Below, piece by piece: positions 16,080-23,613 of a DNA stretch of 64,000 nucleotides (position 1 is the stretch's first letter; every line of letters starts with the position of its first letter). Source of the DNA: Bacteroidaceae bacterium. Its GTDB lineage: Bacteria > Bacteroidota > Bacteroidia > Bacteroidales > Bacteroidaceae. The notes under the pieces are model-generated. The model ran no database searches. It had not been told where the DNA came from and worked only from the letters and a program-made list of their open reading frames with translations. The stretch is from NCBI GenBank assembly GCA_017522915.1, contig JAFWXX010000011.1, positions 23,320-87,319 on the forward strand, in the 5' to 3' direction. A program made the translations under genes and the position numbers.

Positions 16080-17291
16080 ATGAAGAGATTTTTAAGTAAG
16101 CTGCACCTATGGGTGTCTGTGCCTTTTGGATTGGTTATAATGATAACCTGCTTCACCGGTGCCATGCTGGTATTTGAGAGCGAAATCACGGCTTTGTGTT
16201 CAGGCGGAGCGTCGTCTGTTGAGCCAAAGGGCTCTCCCATGCCTGTGTGGCAGATTATAGAGCGTGTCGAGCCGACTCTTGACAGTGGGGTCGAGGTGAC
16301 CGGTGTTGTAATCCCGTTTGCTGCCGATGAAGCCTATAAGGTGAACCTTTCGAAGCCACGCCGTGCAGCTTTGTATGTCAACCAATATACCGGGGAGGTG
16401 CAGGGCGAGTACCGTCGTCCTCCTTTCTTTGATGTGATGAGACGTCTGCACCGTTGGCTCATGGACCGCAATCCTGGCAATGGAGCCATCTTCTGGGGCA
16501 AGGTTATTGTGGGCGCAAGTACACTGGCTTTTGTAGTCATTCTATTGACAGGACTTTTGGTATGGTGGCCACGCAACCGCAAGATGCTCAATAACCGTTT
16601 GAAGATAGTTGTCTCAAAAGGCAAGAACCGCTTTTGGTACGACTTGCATGTTGCCGGCGGCTTTTATGCCCTCCTTTTCCTGCTTGCAATGGCACTGACA
16701 GGCCTTACATGGTCATACGGCTGGTACAACAATGCTTTCTACAGCATGTTCTCCAACGAGAAGGCTGAAACCGATGTTGTACAGCCTGTCGAGAAGCAGT
16801 ATGAAGTCGGGGCTGCCACACCGCTCAGTTCTTCGGTAGGAGGTGGTGCTGTCGATGCTGTCTCTTCTGCTACAGCCCAGGTCGATGCGGTATCCGGCGC
16901 GACAGAACATGTCGCAAGGGAGAATTCTCCATATTACGGTTGGCAAGCAGCAGTAGATAATGTGCTTGGAAAGGAGAGATTCAATACAATAACAGTTTCC
17001 GCCGGCTCTATAAGCGTGGCTTTGGGCGGTTGGGGCAACCAACGTGCCTTTGACAGGTACAAGTTCGACGAGGCAACAGGCGAAATCCTGTCAGCCGATT
17101 ATTATCACTCCTCGTCTCCGCGCAACATGGCTGTCGGTTGGGTACGTACGCTGCACGTGGGTACCTGGGGAGGCCTGTTGAGCAAGCTGCTCTACTTCTT
17201 TGCGGCACTCATGGGTGCATCTTTGCCTCTTACAGGTTACTATCTTTGGATAAAGCGTCTCTATGTGAAAAGGAGAAAGGCTAAGAGATAA
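16080..17291 (+). CDS. PepSY-associated four-helix membrane protein with tandem flavinylation-like motifs
   Basis: 403 residues. Four membrane helices are evident (about 11-34, 141-163, 193-212, 365-388), with histidines at or near them ('KLHLW', 'RRLHRWL', 'YDLHVAGGF', 'RTLHVGTWGG'), the layout of PepSY_TM proteins thought to bind haem or act as reductases in iron uptake. A PepSY-like repeat lies in the first periplasmic loop ('RRAALYVNQYTGEVQGEYR') and another in the second ('DRYKFDEATGEILSADYY'). The second loop also holds VDAVSSAT (258-265) and VDAVSGAT (268-275), ten residues apart; the second matches most of the ApbE flavinylation motif except that His replaces the final Ser/Thr. Whether it is flavinylated cannot be read here. 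Confidence 0.85.
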   Translation: MKRFLSKLHLWVSVPFGLVIMITCFTGAMLVFESEITALCSGGASSVEPKGSPMPVWQIIERVEPTLDSGVEVTGVVIPFAADEAYKVNLSKPRRAALYVNQYTGEVQGEYRRPPFFDVMRRLHRWLMDRNPGNGAIFWGKVIVGASTLAFVVILLTGLLVWWPRNRKMLNNRLKIVVSKGKNRFWYDLHVAGGFYALLFLLAMALTGLTWSYGWYNNAFYSMFSNEKAETDVVQPVEKQYEVGAATPLSSSVGGGAVDAVSSATAQVDAVSGATEHVARENSPYYGWQAAVDNVLGKERFNTITVSAGSISVALGGWGNQRAFDRYKFDEATGEILSADYYHSSSPRNMAVGWVRTLHVGTWGGLLSKLLYFFAALMGASLPLTGYYLWIKRLYVKRRKAKR

Positions 17292-17375
17292 TATGCAGAT
17301 AATCCAGTTCTACATGTCTTGTGCGCCTCTTTTCAAACAAGATACGTTATGAAACACCGTTTTTTTTTCTTTAAA

Positions 17376-17407
17376 TTTGTTTAATTGTTCTGTTTGTCAT
17401 ATTTTTG
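17376..17407 (+). promoter_or_regulatory. Promoter of the four-gene secreted-protein operon
   Basis: TTTG at 17376-17379, a 20-base spacer, and TATTTTTG at 17400-17407. Transcription should begin near 17414, leaving about 50 bases of leader before the ATG at 17464. Confidence 0.7.
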
Positions 17408-17463
17408 TGCGAATGGCATTCCTCTCGAAAACACTATAATATTCATAATAAACACAAACAAAC

Positions 17464-18762
17464 ATGAAAAGAATCACAATTGTTGCTGCCCTTTTGGCGG
17501 TATTTACTCTTTCGGCTAATGCCCAAGAAGAGGAGCAGAAGTTCGAGTATCGCCGTAGCTCTCTTGCTACAATCATGCTGGATACTCATGACGGTACATT
17601 GGAGGAGAAACCGGAAATCAAGAAGGTCGTTGTTGATACATACAACGCAAAACCTACTCCCGACAAGTATAACGACCACAACATCGATACCCGTTCAATC
17701 GATATCAACAGTTTGCCTACAGCTACTGCTGATGAAATAAAGGCGGTTGACGAGAAGAAGAAGGATGCTGAGTTCGTGGCACGTCTTATGAAGTATTTTG
17801 CAAAGGAACATGTTGCCAACAAGCTTATCGCAAAATGGTTTGAGGTGACACCTGAAAAGAATGAAGCAGGTGAGCACTATACTATAAATCTTATTACGGA
17901 GCGTGGCCTTGCTGGCTTTACTGCCGAAGAGGTTGCTGCTGCAAAGCAGGCAAAGGGCGGTGAGAACAATCTCATCAACGGTGCGTTGGAGGATCTTGTC
18001 CCACGTACATTCATTGCAGTGACACGCTACTCCTTTACTTCGGCTGAGGAGATAATGGCAATAGTCCTCAATCCGGTCATCATCAATAACCTTACAAGCA
18101 GCAATGTTCTTCTGCAAAAGGCTGCCGAAATTGCAATAGCAAAGTTCAAGAAGGCTTATCAGGGTTACTTTGTTACAACAAAGACATATCTCTTCCAGCT
18201 CGACTGGAATATGGAAACAACATTCCCTGCTTTCGAAAGTTATATGGGCAAGGGTGATGTTGCTGGTTTTATGAATTCTGACGAGTTCAAGATAAAGTAT
18301 GTAGGTACAACATCCAAGTTCGCTCCTGCTTGTATGACTCTCAGCTTCGACGACAAGAGTGCGGCTCTTATTGAGCGTGCGACATTGCGTTCTACCGATG
18401 CTGTTATTGCTAAGCTGCAGAAGGAGTATGATGTATTCAAAACTCTTGCTCCAATCTATGTTGAGGGTAACGAGATTACAGCTCTTATCGGTATGAACGA
18501 GGGTGTTGAGCCCGGCGACAAGTTCGAGGTTCTTGAGCTTAGAATCGATCCTAAGACAGGCAAGATGGCAGAACCGAAGGTTGTACAGAAGATTTCTGCA
18601 ATCAAGGGCAAAATCTGGGATAACCGTGCAGGTGCTGAGGCTGAGGCCGCCGAGAAGGGTGTAAAAGAGGGTGAGGAGAATGCTGCAACTCTCGGAAAGA
18701 CATACTTCAAGGGCAATGCAAAGAAGCTTATGCCTGGTATGTTCATCCGCCAAGTGAAGTAA
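17464..18762 (+). CDS. Secreted protein of unknown function, first of four
   Basis: 432 residues with a typical signal peptide (MKRITIVAALLAVFTLSANA). The mature protein begins with charged residues, then 'YRRSSLATIMLDTHDG'. Its central part is mixed alpha/beta with a 'PRTFIAVTRYSFTSAEEIMA' block. The last ~100 residues contain 'GMNEGVEPGDKFEVLEL' and 'KLMPGMFIRQVK', which resemble the small SH3-like C-terminal domain of FlgT-type periplasmic proteins; that resemblance is by eye. Codon choice is strongly biased to AAG, GTT and CTT, as in the nearby ribosomal genes, suggesting abundant expression. It is followed after 37 bases by the next secreted protein. I do not recognise a named family with confidence. 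Confidence 0.8.
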   Translation: MKRITIVAALLAVFTLSANAQEEEQKFEYRRSSLATIMLDTHDGTLEEKPEIKKVVVDTYNAKPTPDKYNDHNIDTRSIDINSLPTATADEIKAVDEKKKDAEFVARLMKYFAKEHVANKLIAKWFEVTPEKNEAGEHYTINLITERGLAGFTAEEVAAAKQAKGGENNLINGALEDLVPRTFIAVTRYSFTSAEEIMAIVLNPVIINNLTSSNVLLQKAAEIAIAKFKKAYQGYFVTTKTYLFQLDWNMETTFPAFESYMGKGDVAGFMNSDEFKIKYVGTTSKFAPACMTLSFDDKSAALIERATLRSTDAVIAKLQKEYDVFKTLAPIYVEGNEITALIGMNEGVEPGDKFEVLELRIDPKTGKMAEPKVVQKISAIKGKIWDNRAGAEAEAAEKGVKEGEENAATLGKTYFKGNAKKLMPGMFIRQVK

Positions 18763-18799
18763 AACGGTAACAGTAATAAACAATATTAAATGTGAAGTT

Positions 18800-19303
18800 A
18801 TGAAACTGCGTTTATTTATTTTCATGCTGTGTGCATGTTTCTCTTTGAGCCTTTATGCTCAGAAGAAGAAAAAAGGTGAGGAAGAAGTTCAGTACAAGTA
18901 CGAGCTTGAGGCAAGCAGAGACCTTGCAAGAAGCAACAAGTACTGTATTGTAAAGGTATGGAGCTATGGCAAGAAGGAAGACGATACAAGAAAGATGTGT
19001 ATGCGTAATGCTGTCCATGGCATGATTTTCAAGGGCTATGCAGGCTCAGGTGCCGACAAGGGCCGTCGTCCTCTCTGCCCTGAGGGCTACGATGCTCATA
19101 AGGAGTATTTCGACAACTTTTTCAAAGGCGACTACATGCAGTATGTGCAGTTGACAAACAATGGTGCTATTGCTCCCGGTGACATGATAAAGGTTGCCAA
19201 GAAGGAGTATAAGGTAGGAATGCTTGTTACTGTAAACATCGACGAACTTCGTCGTCGTTTGGAGAATGATAACATAATCAAGAAACTCGGTTCTATATTC
19301 TAA
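18800..19303 (+). CDS. Secreted small protein of unknown function, second of four
   Basis: 167 residues. Signal peptide MKLRLFIFMLCACFSLSLYA, then a lysine/glutamate-rich segment (QKKKKGEEE). The rest is one domain with 'NKYCIVKVWSYGKKEDDTRK', a 'GYAGSGADKGRRPLCPEGYD' segment and a C-terminal 'AIAPGDMIKVAKKEYKVGML' block that again looks like a small beta-domain. Two cysteines after the signal (in KYC and RKMC) and one in PLCP could form a disulphide. 'CMRNAVHGMIFKGY' resembles the helix after the first strand in LPP20/CsgG-like folds, but weakly. Function unknown; 14 bases separate it from the next gene. Confidence 0.78.
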   Translation: MKLRLFIFMLCACFSLSLYAQKKKKGEEEVQYKYELEASRDLARSNKYCIVKVWSYGKKEDDTRKMCMRNAVHGMIFKGYAGSGADKGRRPLCPEGYDAHKEYFDNFFKGDYMQYVQLTNNGAIAPGDMIKVAKKEYKVGMLVTVNIDELRRRLENDNIIKKLGSIF

Positions 19304-19317
19304 TTATCTAAATCACT

Positions 19318-20253
19318 ATGAAAAAGATACTGTTTATAGCTATATTGGCTGTTTTGCCGTTCATGGCTTTTGCACAGCCTGCAAAGAAACCGACACTTAT
19401 GGTTAACCCGTCGGTAGCATGGTTCAAGCTGAATAATCTCATCAAAGTAATGGATAACATGGGCTCTAATGAGTATGTTCCGATGTACGAAGAGGCTTTT
19501 ATGAACAGCACCGATCTCAAGACTGCGATTTCAACAGTCAACGAGCTGATGAACCAGCGCGAGTTCCCATTGAAGGATATGGAAGCCGAACTTAACAAGA
19601 TAAAGGCTCGTGCGGCTGAGGACCTCGCGGATAATGACGCTGCAGAGGAGAGCCTGCTCGACCAGGTTAAGAAGCGTGCAAAATGTGACATTATCCTCGA
19701 ACTTACATACGAGGTTAAGGCACAGGGCATGAGAAAGTGCGTTGCAGTTACTCTCCGTGGCCTTGATGCATACACATCAAAGCAGATTGCTACATTGCAG
19801 AACCAGTCTGAGCTCAGCCTCGCATTTGACCTTGGCGTTGCTATCCAGCAGGCTATTGAAGGTGACTTCGATAATTTCTGTGACGGTCTGATGGCTCATT
19901 TCGATGATATGGCTGCAAAAGGCCGTGAGGTGGCTCTTCGCGTTCAGACTGAGTCTGGCTCTGATATAGACCTTGAAGGCGATGAAATCGATGGTGTAAG
20001 TGTTGGCGAGTTTATCGAGAACTGGTTGGCCGACAACTGCGTTAACGGCTCTTACTCAACTCTTGACGCAACAGGCACAATGATGGAGTTCGAGCAGGTT
20101 CGTATTCCTCTGTTCAACGACAAAGGCCGTGCTCTTGATGCACGCGGTTGGGCAAGAGGTCTTGTAAATGCAATCAAGGCTTCAGGTGACTTCGCAGGTA
20201 CAAAGCTTAAGATGCGCGGTCTTGGTGAGGCTACAGTATATATCGCACGTTAA
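19318..20253 (+). CDS. DUF6175-like secreted protein, third of four
   Basis: 311 residues with signal peptide MKKILFIAILAVLPFMAFAQ. The mature start 'KKPTLMVNPSVAWFKLNNLI' and the block 'TVNELMNQREFPLKDMEAEL' recall the Bacteroidales DUF6175 family, in which an N-terminal 'KPTLMVVPSD'-type strand leads into an alpha/beta domain. 'RAKCDIILELTYEVKAQG' is a strand of the kind found in LPP20/CsgG-like periplasmic domains, consistent with a scaffold or lipoprotein-partner role. The C-terminal ~90 residues end in 'GTKLKMRGLGEATVYIAR'. No catalytic motif is visible. DUF number recalled from memory, so treat it as provisional. Confidence 0.78.
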   Translation: MKKILFIAILAVLPFMAFAQPAKKPTLMVNPSVAWFKLNNLIKVMDNMGSNEYVPMYEEAFMNSTDLKTAISTVNELMNQREFPLKDMEAELNKIKARAAEDLADNDAAEESLLDQVKKRAKCDIILELTYEVKAQGMRKCVAVTLRGLDAYTSKQIATLQNQSELSLAFDLGVAIQQAIEGDFDNFCDGLMAHFDDMAAKGREVALRVQTESGSDIDLEGDEIDGVSVGEFIENWLADNCVNGSYSTLDATGTMMEFEQVRIPLFNDKGRALDARGWARGLVNAIKASGDFAGTKLKMRGLGEATVYIAR

Positions 20254-20267
20254 TAATTGATAAAGCT

Positions 20268-21209
20268 ATGAAAAAGATATTCAGTTCGCTTCTGCTCATG
20301 ATGCTTGCATTCGTGGCATCGGCACAGATACAGTTGACTCCGGTCGCTTCAGGTACAGCTCAGGGTCTTGACGAGAATGTTTCTGACATTATAGAGAATC
20401 GTCTTCGTTCAATAATTTCTGCCAATGGCCTTGCAAGCGGTACAAACTCACGTTTTGTGCTTGCGGCACGCTTCAATGTGCTCGACAAGCAGATTATTCC
20501 GGGCCCTCCAACAAAAGTCGTTACAGTTCTTGAGGTAACTCTTGCTGTCGGTGACGGTTTTGCCAATACATGCTTCGAGTCCCGTTCATTCGAGGTTAAG
20601 GGTGCCGGCAACTCAGAACAGCGTGCTATCGTTTCGGCTCTCAAGAGCCTGAAGACAAAGAACACTGCAATTGCTGAATTGGTTGCAAGTGCAACAGAGC
20701 GCATTACAGAGTACTATGAGAAGAATGGTCCTGCACTCATCAAGCAGGCTCAGGCACTTGTTACTGCTCAGGATTATGTAAAGGCTATCGACCTTTTGGC
20801 CGGTATCCCTGTGGAGTGTTCTCACTACAATGCTGCTGTTCAGATAATCAACGATGCATACCAGAAGGAGATTGACTCGAATGCAGCAACCATCCTTATG
20901 GAGGCTGAGGCTGCATGGGCTGCCGACCAGACTGAGGCTTGTGGCTCTAAGGTTGTAGCTCTTGTTGCTCAGATAGACCCTAACTCTTCTTCATATCCAA
21001 AAGCTCAGGCACTTGTAAAGAAGGTTGGTGCGCGTATTCAGAAGCTCCATGACGAGGCTCTTGCATACGAGAGAAAGCTTGAGATGACTAAGGTACAGAA
21101 TGCTGCCGATCTTGAGCGTCAGCGTATATCTGCAGCGAAGTCTATCGCAGTTGCTTATGCAAAGAACCAGCCAAAGGTTGTTTACAAGGTTCGTAACTAT
21201 TGGTGGTAA
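20268..21209 (+). CDS. Secreted CsgG/LPP20-like protein with helical tail, fourth of four
   Basis: 313 residues, signal peptide MKKIFSSLLLMMLAFVASAQ. Residues about 20-150 form an alpha/beta domain ('ENVSDIIENRLRSIISANGL', 'SRFVLAARFNVLDKQI', 'VTVLEVTLAVGDG') reminiscent of CsgG/LpoB-like periplasmic folds. The rest is alpha-helical with a TPR-like stretch ('ALVTAQDYVKAIDLLAGIP') and a charged helix, ending in an unusual aromatic tail, RNYWW. The stop is followed by a strong hairpin terminator at 21231-21272. The four genes have the spacing of one operon; together they look like a periplasmic or outer-membrane assembly, but no member has a known activity. Confidence 0.78.
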   Translation: MKKIFSSLLLMMLAFVASAQIQLTPVASGTAQGLDENVSDIIENRLRSIISANGLASGTNSRFVLAARFNVLDKQIIPGPPTKVVTVLEVTLAVGDGFANTCFESRSFEVKGAGNSEQRAIVSALKSLKTKNTAIAELVASATERITEYYEKNGPALIKQAQALVTAQDYVKAIDLLAGIPVECSHYNAAVQIINDAYQKEIDSNAATILMEAEAAWAADQTEACGSKVVALVAQIDPNSSSYPKAQALVKKVGARIQKLHDEALAYERKLEMTKVQNAADLERQRISAAKSIAVAYAKNQPKVVYKVRNYWW

Positions 21210-21230
21210 TTATTATTACCTTATATAAAA

Positions 21231-21272
21231 AATCAATCAGGCCGTTTGCAGTTGCAAACGGCCTGATTGATT
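21231..21272 (+). terminator. Strong hairpin terminator of the secreted-protein operon
   Basis: A perfect 19-bp stem (21231-21249 with 21254-21272, loop AGTT), preceded by A's and followed by a T-rich stretch. It ends the 17464-21209 operon. The A-run before it could also let it act for the opposite strand. Confidence 0.9.
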
Positions 21273-21379
21273 TTATAAGAAGAGCATTGATGTTTAAAGT
21301 AAAACTTCGGCGATGCGCGCAACCTTATCAAGCGGTTGAAAAGAAAACGGAGAGAGTTTTTCAACTTTCTCCGTTTCAG

Positions 21380-21461
21380 TACCCAGACCCGGGATCGAAC
21401 CGGGATGGGTTGCCCCACTGGTGTTTGAGACCAGCGCGTCTACCGATTCCGCCATCTGGGC
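21380..21461 (-). tRNA. tRNA-Leu, anticodon CAA
   Basis: On the minus strand the sequence starts GCCCAGATGGCGGAATCGG and folds as a cloverleaf: a 7-bp acceptor with a G-U at the first pair, the class-II D arm (GGTAGACGC), anticodon stem CTGGT/ACCAG with loop CT-CAA-AC, a short variable arm and T arm ending in TTCGATCCCGGG. The length of about 82 bases and the long-variable-arm class fit leucine. CCA is not encoded. It is transcribed opposite to the adjacent ribosomal operon. Confidence 0.93.
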
Positions 21462-21480
21462 AATCGCTCGATTGCGAGTG

Positions 21481-21511
21481 CAAAGGTAGTCGAAAAAATC
21501 GTTGCAACAAA
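21481..21511 (-). promoter_or_regulatory. Promoter of tRNA-Leu
   Basis: On the minus strand, TTTG (21511-21508), a 19-base spacer, then TACCTTTG (21488-21481), a full match to the phylum pattern, about 20 bases before the tRNA 5' end. It lies back-to-back with the rplM promoter. Confidence 0.78.
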
Positions 21512-21548
21512 CAAAAACGCCTTTTTTTTGAAAAAAAGTTGCAAATGC

Positions 21549-21579
21549 TTGCCTGTTACGCTAAAAAGAAGTAATTTTG
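21549..21579 (+). promoter_or_regulatory. Promoter of the rplM-rpsI operon
   Basis: TTG at 21549-21551, a 20-base spacer and TAATTTTG at 21572-21579. The transcript would begin near 21586 and carry a leader of about 185 bases, unusually long for this window. Confidence 0.65.
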
Positions 21580-21582
21580 CGA

Positions 21583-21769
21583 GCCGATTATTATCAGCCC
21601 ATGCTATGGGCATACGATACTTTAGGTCTCTGAGTCGGCCCCAAAAGACTCAATCTAGCCAATTGGTCGGGTACGGCGCGAAGAGGGTTTCTGCAAAGCC
21701 TTGATTCCGTAAAGGTTAGCAGAGAAGTGTCGCGAATGATGGAATTATTAACTTTTTAAACGAATTAAA
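21583..21769 (+). promoter_or_regulatory. Structured leader of rplM, candidate ribosomal-protein autoregulation site
   Basis: The ~185-base untranslated leader folds convincingly. GCCGA (21583-21587) pairs with TCGGC (21635-21639) around a perfect hairpin GCCCAT/ATGGGC (21597-21611). CGCGA (21677-21681) pairs with TCGCG (21730-21734), enclosing CTGC/GCAG and AGCCTT/AAGGTT stems (21691-21722). No coding sequence is present. By analogy with known L13/S9 leaders, L13 (or S9) may bind it to repress its own translation; that is inference. Confidence 0.65.
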
Positions 21770-22231
21770 GTGGATACTTTAAGCTACAAAACAATTTCAG
21801 CAAACAAGGCAACTGCTCAGAAGGAGTGGGTTGTCGTTGATGCTACAGACCAGGTTCTTGGTCGTCTTGGCACAAAGGTAGCCAAGTTGTTGAGAGGTAA
21901 GTACAAACCAAGCTTTACTCCAAACGTTGACTGTGGTGACAATGTAATCATCATCAACGCAAGCAAGGTTAAGATGACAGGTAACAAGTGGACAGACCGC
22001 GTATATTTGAGATTCTCAGGTTATCCCGGTGGTCAGAAGCAGTTCTCTCCGGCTGATGTTGCTGCCGGTTACAAGGGCTATGAGCGTCTTGTAAAGCACG
22101 TTGTAAGAGGTATGCTTCCCAAGAACCGTCTTGGCAACCATTTGTTGAACAACCTCTATATATATGACGGTCCAGAGCACAACCATGCTGCTCAGACTCC
22201 AAAAACAATTGATATTAACTCTTATAAATAA
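21770..22231 (+). CDS. rplM: 50S ribosomal protein L13
   Basis: 153 residues from a GTG start (no in-frame ATG fits the family N-terminus). Family blocks are 'WVVVDATDQVLGRLGTKVAK', 'GDNVIIINASKVKMTGNK', and 'VVRGMLPKNRLG'. L13 is an early-assembling large-subunit protein and normally forms an operon with S9, which follows after 8 bases. The gene has a structured leader upstream. Confidence 0.97.
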   Translation: MDTLSYKTISANKATAQKEWVVVDATDQVLGRLGTKVAKLLRGKYKPSFTPNVDCGDNVIIINASKVKMTGNKWTDRVYLRFSGYPGGQKQFSPADVAAGYKGYERLVKHVVRGMLPKNRLGNHLLNNLYIYDGPEHNHAAQTPKTIDINSYK

Positions 22232-22239
22232 GCAAGCAG

Positions 22240-22626
22240 ATGGAAATGGTAAATGCATTAGGCCGCCGCAAGAGCGCTGTTGCCCGTATTTTCGTTACTG
22301 AGGGTACTGGTAAAATTACTATCAACAAGAAGGATCTGCAGGATTATTTCCCATCAAGCATTCTACAGTTTGTGGTTAAGCAGCCGCTTACTACATTGAA
22401 TGTTGCTGAGAAGTATGACATCAAAGTTAACTTGGACGGTGGCGGTTACACCGGTCAGTCTCAGGCATTGCGTCTTGCAATCGCTCGTGCTCTGGTCAAG
22501 ATCAACGCCGACGACAAGAAGGCTTTGCGTGTTGAGGGCTTCTTGACTCGTGATGCTCGTGAGGTTGAGCGTAAGAAGCCGGGTCAGCCAAAAGCACGTC
22601 GCAGATTCCAGTTCAGTAAACGTTAA
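22240..22626 (+). CDS. rpsI: 30S ribosomal protein S9
   Basis: 128 residues. It begins MEMVNALGRRKSAVARIFVT and ends with the basic tail 'KKPGQPKARRRFQFSKR', whose last residues reach the P-site tRNA anticodon in known ribosomes. 'GGGYTGQSQALRLAIARAL' is the conserved middle block. It is directly downstream of rplM, the usual pairing. Confidence 0.97.
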   Translation: MEMVNALGRRKSAVARIFVTEGTGKITINKKDLQDYFPSSILQFVVKQPLTTLNVAEKYDIKVNLDGGGYTGQSQALRLAIARALVKINADDKKALRVEGFLTRDAREVERKKPGQPKARRRFQFSKR

Positions 22627-22646
22627 TATTCGGTCTCGAAATATAC

Positions 22647-22708
22647 GTTTAGTATCTAAACCACTCAGGACTCCGCTTTTCGTTTGGCGGGCTACCAGGG
22701 AGGTTGGT
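22647..22708 (+). promoter_or_regulatory. Structured leader before rpsB
   Basis: The 130-base gap between rpsI and rpsB holds three successive hairpins: GTTTAG/CTAAAC (22647-22661), CCGC/GCGG (22672-22690) and ACCA/TGGT (22694-22708). I see no clear TAnnTTTG promoter, so this may be an internal leader controlling S2 translation rather than a separate transcription start. Confidence 0.5.
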
Positions 22709-22756
22709 TAAAGGATTTAATTAAAAAGAAGGTAAACGAATTAAAAATTAAACAAA

Positions 22757-23578
22757 ATGTCTAGAATTACATTTGACACACTACTTGAGGCCGGTGCACA
22801 TTTCGGTCACTTGAAACGTAAATGGAACCCCGCAATGGCTCCCTATATCTTCATGGAGCGCAATGGTATCCACATTATAGATCTGCATAAGACAGCTGCT
22901 ATGACTGAGACAGCTGCCGAGGCTTTGAAGCAGATTGCAAAGAGCGGCAAGAAGGTTCTTTTCGTTTCTACAAAGAAGCAGTTGAAGGAGATTGTTGCCG
23001 AGAAGGCACAGTCGGTAGCTATGCCATACGTTATCGAGCGTTGGCCGGGCGGTATGTTGACAAACTTCCCTACAATCCGTAAGGCTGTAAAGAAGATGGC
23101 AACTATCGACAAGCTCACACAGGACGGTACATATTCTAACCTTTCAAAGCGTGAGATTCTTCAGATTTCACGTCAGCGTGCAAAGCTCGACAAGAACCTC
23201 GGTTCTATCGCCGACCTTACACGTCTTCCATCAGCAATATTTGTTGTTGACGTAATGAAGGAGCACATCGCAGTACACGAGGCTAACCGTCTTGGTATTC
23301 CAGTATTCGCAATCGTTGATACCAACTCTAATCCTAACGATATCGATTTCGTAATCCCTGCAAACGATGATGCAACAAAGTCGGTAGAGGTTATCCTCGA
23401 CGCTTGTTGTGCAGCTATCGCTGAGGGTCTTGAGGAGCGTAAGGTTGAGAAGGTTGACGCTGCTGAGGCTGAGGGCGATGAGGAGAATGCAGAGGCAAAG
23501 AAGGCTCCGCGCCGTCGTACAACAAGAGCTCGTGCTGCAAAGGCAGAGGAGGCTCCTGAGGCACCTGCAGCTGAGTAA
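22757..23578 (+). CDS. rpsB: 30S ribosomal protein S2
   Basis: 273 residues. The core opens 'TFDTLLEAGAHFGHLKRKWNP' and has 'NGIHIIDLHKT', 'ERWPGGMLTNF' and 'LTRLPSAIFVVDV'. The core ends near residue 230; the last ~40 residues are an Ala/Glu/Lys/Arg-rich extension (AEGDEENAEAKKAPRRRTTR), longer than in E. coli and typical of Bacteroidetes S2. It is followed by tsf after 35 bases, the classic rpsB-tsf pair. Confidence 0.97.
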   Translation: MSRITFDTLLEAGAHFGHLKRKWNPAMAPYIFMERNGIHIIDLHKTAAMTETAAEALKQIAKSGKKVLFVSTKKQLKEIVAEKAQSVAMPYVIERWPGGMLTNFPTIRKAVKKMATIDKLTQDGTYSNLSKREILQISRQRAKLDKNLGSIADLTRLPSAIFVVDVMKEHIAVHEANRLGIPVFAIVDTNSNPNDIDFVIPANDDATKSVEVILDACCAAIAEGLEERKVEKVDAAEAEGDEENAEAKKAPRRRTTRARAAKAEEAPEAPAAE

Positions 23579-23613
23579 TCCAATAATTATTAATCTAAAA
23601 AAACTGAAATACT

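Noticed and set aside
17695..18825. Long open frame (376 codons) on the minus strand opposite the first secreted-protein gene
   Set aside because: It is a shadow frame of a strongly codon-biased gene; composition (many Leu/Cys/Ser/His) is not protein-like.
21380..21461. tRNA-Leu as an attachment site of an integrated element
   Set aside because: Both sides are core genes with no integrase and no repeated tRNA 3' end in the window.
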